Part shown: positions 33,748 to 42,459 of the stretch, one piece after another
Layout of the letters: the number at the start of each line of letters is the position of its first letter
Position numbering within the stretch: the first letter of the stretch is position 1
Translations under genes and position numbers: made by a program
Source of the DNA: Ancylomarina sp. DW003
GTDB taxonomy: Bacteria > Bacteroidota > Bacteroidia > Bacteroidales > Marinifilaceae
NCBI RefSeq assembly: GCF_029029505.1
Contig: NZ_JAKJSD010000001.1
Location: 124,001-188,000 of the forward strand
DNA: 64,000 nt
Reading direction: 5' to 3'
Notes under the pieces: generated by a model
Database searches by the model: none
The model's input: the letters and a program-made list of their open reading frames with translations, nothing else
What the model was told of the DNA's origin: nothing

Positions 33748-36183
33748 ATGTCAGAAACATTTAAGGAGAATACAAAAAAGGAAATGTCTTTCGAAGATTT
33801 CAAAAATGAAGTCCTGGAAGATTTCCGAATTGCAAATATAAGTCGTCAACTAAGTTTATTAGGACGTAAAGAAGTTCTTACAGGAAAAGCAAAATTTGGA
33901 ATATTTGGTGATGGTAAAGAACTTGCCCAAATTGCTATGGCCAAAAGCTTCAAAAATGGCGATTGGCGATCAGGCTATTATCGTGATCAAACATTTATGC
34001 TTGCATCAGGCATGCTCACTCCGGAAGAATTTTTTGCTCAACTATATGGGGAAACTCAACTCGACAAAAATCCAGGTAATGGTGGCCGATTGATGAACAA
34101 TCATTATGCATCAAGAAGCTTAAACGAAGATGGAACGTGGAAAAACTTAACGGAACAGAAAAACTCTTCGGCAGATATCTCGCCGACAGCCGGACAAATG
34201 CCACGTCTTTTGGGTTTAGCTTATGCTTCTAAACTATTCCGCCAAAATAAGGAATTACACAGCTTTTCAGAGTTCTCTGATAAAGGTAACGAAGTTGCTT
34301 TTGGCACCATTGGTGATTCAAGTACATCAGAAGGGCATTTTTGGGAAACAATTAATGCTGCTGGTGTATTAAAAGTACCCATGGCCATGAGTGTTTGGGA
34401 TGACGGATGGGGAATATCGGTTCCTAATAAATACCAAACGACCAAATCTAACATCTCTGAAATCCTTAAGGGGTTTGAAATTGATGAAAATGGCGATGGT
34501 TACCATATTTACAAGGCAAAAGGTTGGGACTATCCGGAACTTTGTAAGATGTATGAAGAAGGTGTTGCTAAATGTCGAGAAGGTCATATTCCAACACTAT
34601 TCCACGTTATTGAGATGACTCAACCTCAAGGTCATTCAACCTCAGGCTCACACGAACGCTATAAAACTGAAGAACGTTTGAAGTGGGAACTTGAATACGA
34701 TCCAATCAAAAAAATGCGTGAGTGGATGCTTGATATGGAGCTGGCAACCGAAGAGCAGTTAGCTTCTATTGAAAGTGAAAGTACGAACATTGTAAAGGAA
34801 GCAAAAGTTAAAGCTTGGAAAACCTTTATTACTCCAGTTAAGAAAGAACGTGACGACTTAGTCGCATTGGTAAAAGCATCAGCTTGCAATTGCAAAAAAA
34901 CAGAACGTATCGATGCTATTGTTGATGATTTAAAAAAAATCATTCATCCAATAAGAAAAGATAACGTTAGTTCTGCAAAAAAAATTCTACGACATATATG
35001 TAGTACATGTGCCACGTTTAAACCTCTTAAATCGCAGCTTCAACAGTGGTTAAAGGATACAATAGAAGAAAATCATGAGCGATACAGCTCACATTTATAT
35101 AGTGAAACGGACAAACAAATTTCAAATATTCAAGCTGTCAAGCCTGTTTATTCTGACAACTCGAAGCTTGTTAACGGACGTGAAATCTTAAGAGATAACT
35201 TCGATCAACTTTTTAGTAAATACCCTTTATTATTAACTTTTGGTGAAGACACTGGTTTTATTGGTGGTGTAAACCAAAGTTTAGAAGGTATGCAAGAAAA
35301 GTACGGTGAATTACGAGTTGCCGACACGGGTATTCGTGAAGCTACAATTTTAGGTCAAGGAATTGGATTAGCCATGCGAGGCCTTCGTCCAATTGCTGAA
35401 ATCCAATATTTCGACTATCTTTTGTATGCTTTGCAAACCATGAGTGATGATTTAGCAACGCTTCAGTACAGAACAAAGGGGGGACAAAAAGCGCCTGTCA
35501 TTATTCGTACAAGAGGACATCGACTTGAAGGCATCTGGCATTCCGGATCTCCACTAAGTATGGTGATCAATTCCATTCGAGGAATTCATATTTGTGTACC
35601 GCGTAATATGACTAAAGCTGCTGGTCTTTACAATACACTAATGGAGGCTGATGAACCTGCTTTAGTAATCGAACCATTAAATGGCTATCGTCTTAAAGAA
35701 AAAATGCCTGATAACTTAGCAGAGTTCAAAACACCTCTTGGTATTCCAGAAGTTTTAAAGGAAGGTAATGACATTACCTTGGTAACTTATGGCTCATGTG
35801 TAAAAATTGCTGAGGATGCCGTTAAACAACTGAAGGAGTTTCATATTTCTGTCGAACTTATCGATGTACAAACACTTCTCCCATTCGATGTCAACCATAT
35901 GATTGTTGAATCTGTTAAGAAAACCAATCGTGTTATTTTCTTCGATGAAGATGTGCCTGGTGGAGCAACGGCATTTATGATGCAAAAGGTTCTTGAAGAA
36001 CAGAAGGCATACTTCCATCTTGATGCAGAACCCAGAACCATAACTGCCAAAGATCACAGACCAGCTTACGGAACCGATGGTGATTATTTCTCGAATCCAA
36101 ATGCAGAAGATGTTTTCGAAATTATTTATGATATTATGAGAGAAAGTGAACCTGATAAATTTTCTCCAATCTATAAAGTATAA
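33748..36183 (+). CDS. Fused 2-oxoacid dehydrogenase E1 alpha-beta subunit
   Basis: An 811-residue thiamine-diphosphate enzyme combining the alpha (about 1-370) and beta (about 465-811) subunits of a 2-oxoacid dehydrogenase E1 component in one chain. Related single-chain proteins decarboxylate branched-chain 2-oxoacids or pyruvate and hand the acyl group to lipoylated E2. The ThDP/Mg motif is GDSSTSEG followed by VWDDGWGIS. The alpha C-terminal end shows GHSTSGSHERYKTEERL. The beta part has GEDTGFIGGV, ADTGIREATILGQGIGLA and FFDEDVPGGATAFM. The start at 33748 (ATG) is preferred over a GTG two codons earlier. A cysteine-rich linker (CNC about residue 380, CSTC about 418) is unusual. No E2 or E3 gene is adjacent, so the substrate is not settled. 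Confidence 0.9.
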   Translation: MSETFKENTKKEMSFEDFKNEVLEDFRIANISRQLSLLGRKEVLTGKAKFGIFGDGKELAQIAMAKSFKNGDWRSGYYRDQTFMLASGMLTPEEFFAQLYGETQLDKNPGNGGRLMNNHYASRSLNEDGTWKNLTEQKNSSADISPTAGQMPRLLGLAYASKLFRQNKELHSFSEFSDKGNEVAFGTIGDSSTSEGHFWETINAAGVLKVPMAMSVWDDGWGISVPNKYQTTKSNISEILKGFEIDENGDGYHIYKAKGWDYPELCKMYEEGVAKCREGHIPTLFHVIEMTQPQGHSTSGSHERYKTEERLKWELEYDPIKKMREWMLDMELATEEQLASIESESTNIVKEAKVKAWKTFITPVKKERDDLVALVKASACNCKKTERIDAIVDDLKKIIHPIRKDNVSSAKKILRHICSTCATFKPLKSQLQQWLKDTIEENHERYSSHLYSETDKQISNIQAVKPVYSDNSKLVNGREILRDNFDQLFSKYPLLLTFGEDTGFIGGVNQSLEGMQEKYGELRVADTGIREATILGQGIGLAMRGLRPIAEIQYFDYLLYALQTMSDDLATLQYRTKGGQKAPVIIRTRGHRLEGIWHSGSPLSMVINSIRGIHICVPRNMTKAAGLYNTLMEADEPALVIEPLNGYRLKEKMPDNLAEFKTPLGIPEVLKEGNDITLVTYGSCVKIAEDAVKQLKEFHISVELIDVQTLLPFDVNHMIVESVKKTNRVIFFDEDVPGGATAFMMQKVLEEQKAYFHLDAEPRTITAKDHRPAYGTDGDYFSNPNAEDVFEIIYDIMRESEPDKFSPIYKV

Positions 36184-36207
36184 GAATTCTCGCAATGAGA
36201 TAATAAG

Positions 36208-36237
36208 GACGTTGATAGCAATATTGACGTCTTTTTT
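36208..36237 (+). terminator. Terminator of the fused E1 gene
   Basis: GACGTTGAT pairs with ATTGACGTC (two G-U pairs), followed by TTTTTT. It starts 25 nt after the stop codon. Confidence 0.75.
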
Positions 36238-36316
36238 ATTTTAGGTATAGACAAGATGTTCAGTAAAGGATATTTTCATTAATTTTACAATTAGAACCAA
36301 CACAGCATATCCCACA

Positions 36317-36625
36317 ATGAATAAATCGAAAATTAAACAACTACTAATTAAAGCCGTCAGTAATAAATTCACTATTACTTTACTGATCTTCTTTCTTTGG
36401 TTGTTGTTTTTAGACCAACACTCCATATGGGAAAGGAAAAAATACCAGAACAATATTGAGGCTCTTAAAAAAGATAAAAAGCACTATCTCACAAAAATTA
36501 AGAAGGATAAAGAAAGTATACATGAGTTAAAAACGAATCGGGAAAACTTAGAAAAATTCGCTCGGGAAAAGTATCTCATGAAAAAGAGAAATGAAGATAT
36601 TTTCATTATAATCGAAGAAGAATAG
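36317..36625 (+). CDS. FtsB/DivIC-type septum formation initiator
   Basis: A 102-residue bitopic membrane protein of the cell-division complex. It has a short cytoplasmic N-terminus, one membrane helix (about residues 17-34), then a charged coiled coil (residues 40-80: QNNIEALKKDKKHYLTKIKK) and the conserved end FAREKYLMKKRNEDIFII, typical of FtsB/DivIC. In the septum it would act with FtsL- and FtsQ-like proteins to activate septal wall synthesis. The stop codon lies inside a perfect palindrome that forms the terminator. Confidence 0.9.
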   Translation: MNKSKIKQLLIKAVSNKFTITLLIFFLWLLFLDQHSIWERKKYQNNIEALKKDKKHYLTKIKKDKESIHELKTNRENLEKFAREKYLMKKRNEDIFIIIEEE

Positions 36626-36644
36626 CAATTGCTATTCTTTTTTT
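36618..36644 (+). terminator. Terminator overlapping the ftsB-like stop codon
   Basis: AAGAATAGC-AATT-GCTATTCTT is a perfect 9-bp stem followed by a U-run. The left arm contains the last sense codons and the TAG stop (36623-36625). Confidence 0.85.
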
Positions 36645-36802
36645 GTATTTTACAGTATCATGATCAAGCCAATGGGTTAATCTGAAACTAAAAAAGTAAC
36701 TTATCGTATAATAAGATAAACGTTCTTTATAAACTGACCTTACCTTAACCTCTGAATTGCGATTTATTTGAGATTATTCAATAAACTTAAAAAATCCTAG
36801 CC

Positions 36803-37519
36803 ATGTTACCTAAAAAAAGAAAGAATGCCGACCTAGAGAAGAAAAAGAGTTTATTCTTTGAAATTGGACTTGCCATAGCCCTTTTAATGGTATTAATTGC
36901 ATTTAAATGGCGAGTTCCAATTAATGAAACAGAAACTATTGTAAGTCCGCAAGAACTCACCGATGTTGAAGAAATTGTCCCTATCACGAGGCAGGAACCT
37001 GAAAGACCTAGGGAAAAACCTCCTGTAAAAATCAGATTACAAGATGTTATAACCATCGTCGAAAATGATTCAAAAGAAATTCCTAATTTAGAAATTGAAG
37101 ATGAAGAAATAACTCAGGAAACAGAAGTTGAAATTCGTCCAACAGAAGTTTCATATGACACCGAAGTTGTTGATGAAGCTGAGATCTTTGTTGTAGTTGA
37201 AGAAATGCCAATTTTCCGCCCGGATATTTGCAAAAATATGACAGAAGGCAATATTGAGTTGAACAGACATATTCAAAAAAGTATTCGATATCCTGTCATA
37301 GCCCAGGAAAATGGAATTACAGGGCGAGTGTTTGTCCGATTTGTAGTGGGAAGAAGCGGCAAAGTAAAGAATATTGAAATTCTAAGAGGTGTCGATCCGT
37401 CTTTGGATCAGGAAGCTATTCGTGTTATTAAAAATTTACCTGCTTTCCAGCCAGGGAAGCAGAGAGGTGTTCCGGTTCAAGTTACCTATTCAACAGCAAT
37501 TAATTTTGTACTCCAGTAA
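36803..37519 (+). CDS. TonB family energy-transducing protein
   Basis: A 238-residue protein with one N-terminal membrane helix (about residues 22-40), a periplasmic Glu/Pro-rich spacer (EPERPREKPPVKI), and a C-terminal TonB domain (about 155-238: IRYPVIAQENGITGRVFVRF, AIRVIKNLPAFQPGKQRGVP). It would couple the proton-motive force through ExbB/ExbD to outer-membrane receptors. No exbB or exbD is adjacent. The SusC-type receptors at the right end are the kind of partner it serves, but nothing links them specifically. Convergent with the glycosyltransferase gene. Confidence 0.92.
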   Translation: MLPKKRKNADLEKKKSLFFEIGLAIALLMVLIAFKWRVPINETETIVSPQELTDVEEIVPITRQEPERPREKPPVKIRLQDVITIVENDSKEIPNLEIEDEEITQETEVEIRPTEVSYDTEVVDEAEIFVVVEEMPIFRPDICKNMTEGNIELNRHIQKSIRYPVIAQENGITGRVFVRFVVGRSGKVKNIEILRGVDPSLDQEAIRVIKNLPAFQPGKQRGVPVQVTYSTAINFVLQ

Positions 37520-37530
37520 GAGAATCCAAT

Positions 37531-37559
37531 AAAAAAGCATGGACTAAAATCCATGCTTT
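37531..37559. terminator. Bidirectional terminator between the TonB and glycosyltransferase genes
   Basis: A perfect 10-bp stem AAAGCATGGA / TCCATGCTTT with a 6-nt loop and A/T runs on both sides. It serves both convergent genes. Confidence 0.8.
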
Positions 37560-37568
37560 ACTATTTAA

Positions 37569-38837
37569 TTAATGCGTCTTTTCGTATTCCCTATATATCT
37601 CCAGCAATTCTTTTGCTGAATAAATACCTTTGGTAGAAACCCCCAAATCCTTAAGAAGTAGTTTAGCACTTACAATAACACTTTCTTCTTCCATAAACTG
37701 TTCATGCACATTATTTAAATACTTAAGAACTTTAAATGCATTAAACGCACCAAAAAATTTCTTTTTAAAAGTATCTATCGATGCGCAATTCCTATTAATC
37801 TCATCCAAAGCCTTAAAGAAATTATCTTCTTTTAAATAACTACGAACAGGGCCAGGAAGCTCAACAATCAACTTATTAATAAATGTATCGTGGTCAACCC
37901 CGAAGAAATCGTCAACTCTATCGAAAAATACCTTTAAATCTTTGAAAGCTGCGTAATTATAATTCTTGTAATTGCTTATTCCCTCACTTACAAAAGTTGA
38001 GATAGCTTTACCCGTTCCAAAAGGTACACGATCCGATGTACGCGGTGACGGAATAACTCGTGTATGCTTTATTTCGTAAAATTTACCTAATGCAATAATC
38101 TTCTGAAGAAAATAAAAGTCCTCACCAGCCTGACGACGGTTCATGCCTCCTTGTTTAATATAGGCATTAGCCGATACTGCAAAACTCGAACCTACAGTAT
38201 GGTAGGCATGTGGATGACCAGTAAAGCGCATTGCAAGCATGTAGTATCGCAAATACAGTTCGTATTGAGCTATTGAATTGTAAATCAATTCTGTAAATTC
38301 ATTACCCTCAAGCGGATGCTCATAGAAAATGTTTGAACCATTTGCCTTAGGGTACTTTTTAAATAGCTTTTCTATCTCAGTAAAATAATTGACATCACAA
38401 GATGAATCAGCATCGTAGCCGGTAATAATACCATTTGACTTGCCAATTTTATTAAAACGACTCACAGCCTCATCCATGGCTATTTTTCTTGCCAAACCAA
38501 CGCCTGCAGACTTCTTAGGTAAATCTGGCTGATTAATCAAATAAAATTTCAGTTTATCATCCTCGTGCTGAGAAATCCATTCCATCGCATCAGCAAGTGT
38601 TTTTGTATTTTGAGCCAATACTTCCTCAGAAGCTTGTTCCCCTGAATTAATAATAACAATAACCTCAACTTGAAATTCAGGTCTATCACAAAGCCATAAA
38701 GCTTTCAAGCTTGAAATCAAATCAGGTTCATCGTAACAAGGTATGGTAACAATTAATCCCAGATTTTCTGAGACCTCATCATTTATATAATCAGGATAAA
38801 CCTGTTGTTTCTTAAGGTATTTATCTGCAAAACTCAT
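37569..38837 (-). CDS. Family 2-like glycosyltransferase
   Basis: A 422-residue soluble protein with a GT-A type nucleotide-sugar domain in its first about 260 residues. It begins LGLIVTIPCYDEPDLISSLK and has a DxD-like metal/donor site in GYDADSSCDVNYF. QAGEDFYFLQKI is the acceptor-side ED motif of GT2 enzymes. The C-terminal about 150 residues are alpha-helical and not recognised. No membrane segment is seen. Donor and acceptor are unknown; no polysaccharide cluster surrounds it. A minus-strand TATCTTTG (38895-38902) is a possible -7 element within the neighbouring terminator. Confidence 0.85.
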   Translation of the reverse strand: MSFADKYLKKQQVYPDYINDEVSENLGLIVTIPCYDEPDLISSLKALWLCDRPEFQVEVIVIINSGEQASEEVLAQNTKTLADAMEWISQHEDDKLKFYLINQPDLPKKSAGVGLARKIAMDEAVSRFNKIGKSNGIITGYDADSSCDVNYFTEIEKLFKKYPKANGSNIFYEHPLEGNEFTELIYNSIAQYELYLRYYMLAMRFTGHPHAYHTVGSSFAVSANAYIKQGGMNRRQAGEDFYFLQKIIALGKFYEIKHTRVIPSPRTSDRVPFGTGKAISTFVSEGISNYKNYNYAAFKDLKVFFDRVDDFFGVDHDTFINKLIVELPGPVRSYLKEDNFFKALDEINRNCASIDTFKKKFFGAFNAFKVLKYLNNVHEQFMEEESVIVSAKLLLKDLGVSTKGIYSAKELLEIYREYEKTH

Positions 38838-38901
38838 TGATCGCGTTCTATTATTTGAATGATCTGACGTATTTGTTTATAGTCATATCAGGCACAAAGA
38901 T

Positions 38902-38937
38902 AAAAAAAGGGCAGAAAGCTATTAGCCTCTGCCCTTT
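38902..38937 (-). terminator. Terminator of the OmpH/Skp gene
   Basis: AAAGGGCAG / CTGCCCTTT stem followed on the minus strand by a seven-U run, 20 nt after the stop codon. Confidence 0.85.
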
Positions 38938-38956
38938 AATTCAATATTTTTCGGTC

Positions 38957-39532
38957 TTATTTTTTATATCTGCCATTTAAGCCGTCAATGATATCTTTTG
39001 TAATATCTAAACCATTAGCAGAGTGTAGAACTGTTCCTCCTTTTGTTGTGCTAATAATTAGGCTATACTTGTGCTTCGCGTTGTATAACTCCAAATAGTT
39101 TGTAACACTATCGAATAAACGCTTAGAGTTCTCATTTTGTTCAGCCATCAACTCAGAACTTAATTTTCTATCAAGTTGCTCTAAGTTTTGTTTCTTCTCT
39201 AATAATTCTCTTTGAGCTTTTTCAGCACGATCACGATTTAAAAAACCCTTGTTTTGAAGTTTACGTTGGAAATCTACAGCTTCCTTCTCCAATTTTTGAG
39301 CCTTAAAGTTAAAATCAGTTCTAGAATCTTCCTGCTTTTTAAGAAATTTCTCATTCAAATCGACAGAAAAATTATAATTCGACAACAATGAATCAGTGTT
39401 CACATACACAACAGCACCTTCACCAGCAACAGTTTTTACTTCTGTTTTATCTCCTCCTGAAAAGTGGAAAAAGAATAAAACGCCAACAGCAACAATTAAA
39501 ATTGCATTAAGAACAATGGATAAATTTTTCAT
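38957..39532 (-). CDS. OmpH/Skp family periplasmic chaperone
   Basis: A 191-residue protein with an N-terminal signal or anchor helix (residues 5-24). The core begins at VVYVNTDSLLSNYNF, the family beta strand. A long heptad-rich coiled coil (about 60-145, QREL, KKQNLEQLDRKLSSEL) follows. The end returns to the core (YSLIISTTKGGTVLHSA). Skp-like proteins hold unfolded outer-membrane proteins during transit to the BAM complex. Here it is a single gene with its own terminator. Confidence 0.9.
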   Translation of the reverse strand: MKNLSIVLNAILIVAVGVLFFFHFSGGDKTEVKTVAGEGAVVYVNTDSLLSNYNFSVDLNEKFLKKQEDSRTDFNFKAQKLEKEAVDFQRKLQNKGFLNRDRAEKAQRELLEKKQNLEQLDRKLSSELMAEQNENSKRLFDSVTNYLELYNAKHKYSLIISTTKGGTVLHSANGLDITKDIIDGLNGRYKK

Positions 39533-39907
39533 GTTTTTCTAGTTTGATTTTAAACAGCCAACCTGTTTGAATGCACAAATCAGGAAATTTAGTTCGAATT
39601 CCTATTTTCTTTAGAAAATATCTTTCGGAACAAATAGCAGTGTATATTAATTGATTTTGGTTCTTATTTATACAATTCACAATTGACAAAAACCATGAAT
39701 TTGACTCGTCTTAAACTTAAGCCTAGCAAATATAAGTTTTAAATGATAATGGAAAAATTTCTGAGATAGATTTTTCTTTTGATCGTGGAAAATACGATGA
39801 TATTCAAAATCAACCCAATTTGCTGATAAACGTCATTCTTTTTATTTCTGATGATGTCTACATTTAGCCAACAATAAACCCAAGATTAACCCTTAAAACC
39901 ACAAGAG
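39533..39907. other. 375-bp divergent intergenic region
   Basis: It separates the divergent ompH-like and proline dehydrogenase genes and must hold both promoters. A minus-strand TATATTTG lies at 39727-39734, without a paired -33 element. No other structure is seen. Confidence 0.5.
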
Positions 39908-40816
39908 ATGTTTAATAAAATGATAGCAGCGACCCTGCCTTACATGCCAAAAAAATTAGTTTGGCTTTTTTCGAAAAGATATATTGCCGGAGAAACAATT
40001 GATGATGCAGTAAAAGCTTCACTCGACTTAAATGCAAAAGGCATAAAAGTTACCGTCGACCTTTTAGGTGAATTTATTGAAGATTTGAATCAGGCGACTG
40101 AAAACAAAGATGCCTATCTGGAGATTATAGAAGCTTTTGAAAAAAATAAGATTGATGGTAACTATTCTGTAAAACCAACTTTCTTTGGTTTATTAATAGA
40201 CCCTGAAGTTTGTTACGAAAACATCAGGACTGTTGTAGCTAAGGCTGCCGAATACAACAATTTCGTTCGAATTGATATGGAAGATTCTCCATGTGTGGAT
40301 AAGGAAATTGATATGTACAGACGCTTAAGAAAAGAATTTCCGAAAAATGTAGGATTAGTAGTCCAATCGTACCTAAAACGTACTTATTCTGATCTGGAGA
40401 ACATGTTGGATATGCAAAATGGAACAGCACTTAACTACCGCTTATGTAAGGGGATTTATGTGGAGTCAGAAGAGATTGCTTATAAGAAATATGAAGAAAT
40501 CAACGAACACTACATTAAGGATCTTGAGTTCATGTTAAAAAATGGTATCTATCCAGGTATTGCAACTCACGATAAAAATTTAATTCAGCCATCATACGAT
40601 TTAATTGAGAAATATAACGTGCCTAAGGATAAGTATGAATTCCAAATGCTTTATGGCGTTACGCCGGAACTTAGACAATCAATCCTTGATAAAGGACACA
40701 AAATGCGTGTTTACGTTCCTTTTGGGAAAGATTGGTTTGGTTACTCAACCAGAAGACTTAAGGAAAATCCTAAAATGGCAATGCTAATTATAAAAGCACT
40801 ATTTAGTAGAGGATAA
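39908..40816 (+). CDS. Proline dehydrogenase (monofunctional)
   Basis: A 302-residue flavoenzyme oxidising proline to pyrroline-5-carboxylate and passing electrons to quinone. It matches the short monofunctional PRODH type: IRTVVAKAAEYNNFVRIDME, LCKGIYVE, GIATHDKNLI, FQMLYGVTPE and the C-terminal signature YVPFGKDWFGYSTRRLKENP, which binds proline and FAD. No P5C dehydrogenase gene is adjacent. The gene is single, bounded by a long divergent region and a terminator. Confidence 0.95.
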   Translation: MFNKMIAATLPYMPKKLVWLFSKRYIAGETIDDAVKASLDLNAKGIKVTVDLLGEFIEDLNQATENKDAYLEIIEAFEKNKIDGNYSVKPTFFGLLIDPEVCYENIRTVVAKAAEYNNFVRIDMEDSPCVDKEIDMYRRLRKEFPKNVGLVVQSYLKRTYSDLENMLDMQNGTALNYRLCKGIYVESEEIAYKKYEEINEHYIKDLEFMLKNGIYPGIATHDKNLIQPSYDLIEKYNVPKDKYEFQMLYGVTPELRQSILDKGHKMRVYVPFGKDWFGYSTRRLKENPKMAMLIIKALFSRG

Positions 40817-40820
40817 AAGA

Positions 40821-40852
40821 AAAGCGGTGATAAAATCACCGCTTTTTTTATT
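40821..40852. terminator. Bidirectional terminator after proline dehydrogenase
   Basis: A perfect 10-bp stem AAAGCGGTGA / TCACCGCTTT with a 5-nt loop and a seven-T run on the plus side. It overlaps the stop codon of the convergent gene at 40848. Confidence 0.88.
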
Positions 40853-41555
40853 TCTTTTTTGTTCCGTATCGATACATTTGTTGAAGAATTTTAATTTCCT
40901 CATCTGTAACCATTGCATCAGGAATTTTCATTTTCCTTTTACGCTTAAGTCTCTTCAGTTCTGGTAATGTCCGAGTCGTACTCACACCAGCTGTCATCTC
41001 AGTTGGAACCATCGTTTTGTTCTCAATAGCTACCACATGATTTCTTATTAGTAAATCAGTATTTGCTTTGGCATCCATCTTTGTCGGTCTGGTGGTTAAA
41101 GCTTCATAGGTTGCAGAATTGACGTTATTTTTTGCCCTCACATACTCTGGTGTATTCACCTTTGCATTCATGAATGCTTCTTTAAAATCACCAAAGCGAG
41201 GCAAAATTAATACCTCCTGAAGGGCAATCGTATCTTTCGCAAGAAATACGCCAAACAGATAATCATCTTGCTGGAGACTATCGCTCACCACAACTTTTAC
41301 ATCGTTGTAACCAACATAGGAATAATTTATTGTATCTCCCGAACTTACCCAAATGGAAAATCGACCATACTCATTGGTAATACCACCTTGCTTTTTATTT
41401 ATGCTAAAATGAGCATAAGGAAGAGTTTTCAAATCGACTTGGTCCATAACAGCTCCTGTGAAAAAAATAGAATCTAAGTTATATTTCTGAGCTCGGGATT
41501 CTTTAGCAAAACAGAGGCTTAAAACTATTACACAGCAAAAAAATAATTTTCTCAT
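40848..41555 (-). CDS. Secreted protein with carboxypeptidase-regulatory-like domain
   Basis: A 235-residue protein. A signal peptide (residues 1-22) is followed by one CarboxypepD_reg-like beta-sandwich (about 30-115: FTGAVMDQVDLKTLPYAHFS, GITNEYGRFSIWVSSGDTIN, YVGYNDVKVVV) and a charged tail of about 100 residues. The domain occurs alone in many Bacteroidota proteins and at the start of TonB-dependent receptors. No enzyme or transporter domain is present, so the function is unknown. It lies 21 nt downstream of the nitroreductase gene, possibly co-transcribed. Confidence 0.8.
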   Translation of the reverse strand: MRKLFFCCVIVLSLCFAKESRAQKYNLDSIFFTGAVMDQVDLKTLPYAHFSINKKQGGITNEYGRFSIWVSSGDTINYSYVGYNDVKVVVSDSLQQDDYLFGVFLAKDTIALQEVLILPRFGDFKEAFMNAKVNTPEYVRAKNNVNSATYEALTTRPTKMDAKANTDLLIRNHVVAIENKTMVPTEMTAGVSTTRTLPELKRLKRKRKMKIPDAMVTDEEIKILQQMYRYGTKKK

Positions 41556-41576
41556 AATGTATCGTATTTCGGTCTA

Positions 41577-42146
41577 TTATATATCTATTATAATATCGTC
41601 AAGCTTACGTTTGGGAACATAATGAACACCATTCTCATCTCTCCAATATTTTATATCTTCATTCTTCATTTCTTCAATTACAATCTCCTCTTTAGGCTTA
41701 CCTAGAGCTACTACTTGAATGATTGAATAATCCTTTGAAATCTTTAAAATCTCTCTTATTTCTTTTTCTTTAAACGCTCTGAGTATGCAGCCACCAAATT
41801 CATCTTCCACGGCTCCAAGCAACAAATTTTGTACCGCTATCCCATCATCACAAAAATAATTTCTGCTTAATTTCTCATCATTTAGCATGATAACATAAGC
41901 TGCAGGCCTCTCTCCCTCAATTGGCCCATTCCAATCGCTCAAATATCCCGCCCAGGCTAGGTTCTCAAAAATCTGATCACATAAATCAGGCTCATTTATA
42001 ACAGCATACTTAAGGCTCTGTGCATTTCTACCAGAAGCCCCTAGTCTCGCTAAATCAATCCACTGAATCAATTTCGCCTTACTTATTCTTTCATTCTGAT
42101 AAAATCGACGATAACTTCGATTCTTTAATACTAATTCTCTTAACAT
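41577..42146 (-). CDS. Nitroreductase family protein
   Basis: A 189-residue FMN-dependent oxidoreductase of the nitroreductase fold. The N-terminus NRSYRRFYQNERISKAKL carries the phosphate-binding Arg pair. LGASGRNAQSLKYAVI is the flavin loop. The centre has DDGIAVQNLLLGAVEDEFGG, and IQVVALGKPKEE closes the fold. The physiological substrate is not predictable. It is followed after 21 nt by the carboxypeptidase-regulatory-like gene. Confidence 0.9.
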   Translation of the reverse strand: MLRELVLKNRSYRRFYQNERISKAKLIQWIDLARLGASGRNAQSLKYAVINEPDLCDQIFENLAWAGYLSDWNGPIEGERPAAYVIMLNDEKLSRNYFCDDGIAVQNLLLGAVEDEFGGCILRAFKEKEIREILKISKDYSIIQVVALGKPKEEIVIEEMKNEDIKYWRDENGVHYVPKRKLDDIIIDI

Positions 42147-42459
42147 TCGTACTTGACTTATTATACAGTTGACATTGCAAATTTGATACGTTACAGTGTC
42201 AATAAAACAGATATTTCTTTATTTCTCGTTGATTACTTTTTAAGGTAAGGATTATATTACATTTCGTCAATAGTTAGTTTCAATTTTATATGGAAACATT
42301 TTTATTGATTAGGCACAAATAAACCTGATCTTAGACTTATCTAATTAACTAAAAATTACTTTACATGAGCACCATTGAGAATAAAAAAAGCTGTTAATAA
42401 AATAACAGCTCTTTCATTTTACTTGTTACCAGTAAAATTGCATAACTCATGTGGGATAA
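42147..42459. other. 313-bp intergenic region
   Basis: It lies between the nitroreductase start and the Fe-type SOD end. It contains the SOD terminator at 42383-42410 and AT-rich sequence that should hold the nitroreductase promoter. The best -7 candidate has one mismatch. Nothing else is seen. Confidence 0.5.
42383..42410 (-). terminator. Terminator of the Fe-type SOD gene
   Basis: AGCTGTTA / TAACAGCT stem with a 6-nt loop, then a seven-U run on the minus strand. Confidence 0.82.

Noticed and set aside
35794-36195. A 133-codon minus-strand open frame within the E1 gene
   Set aside because: It is antisense to the conserved beta domain of the E1 protein and has no recognisable product.
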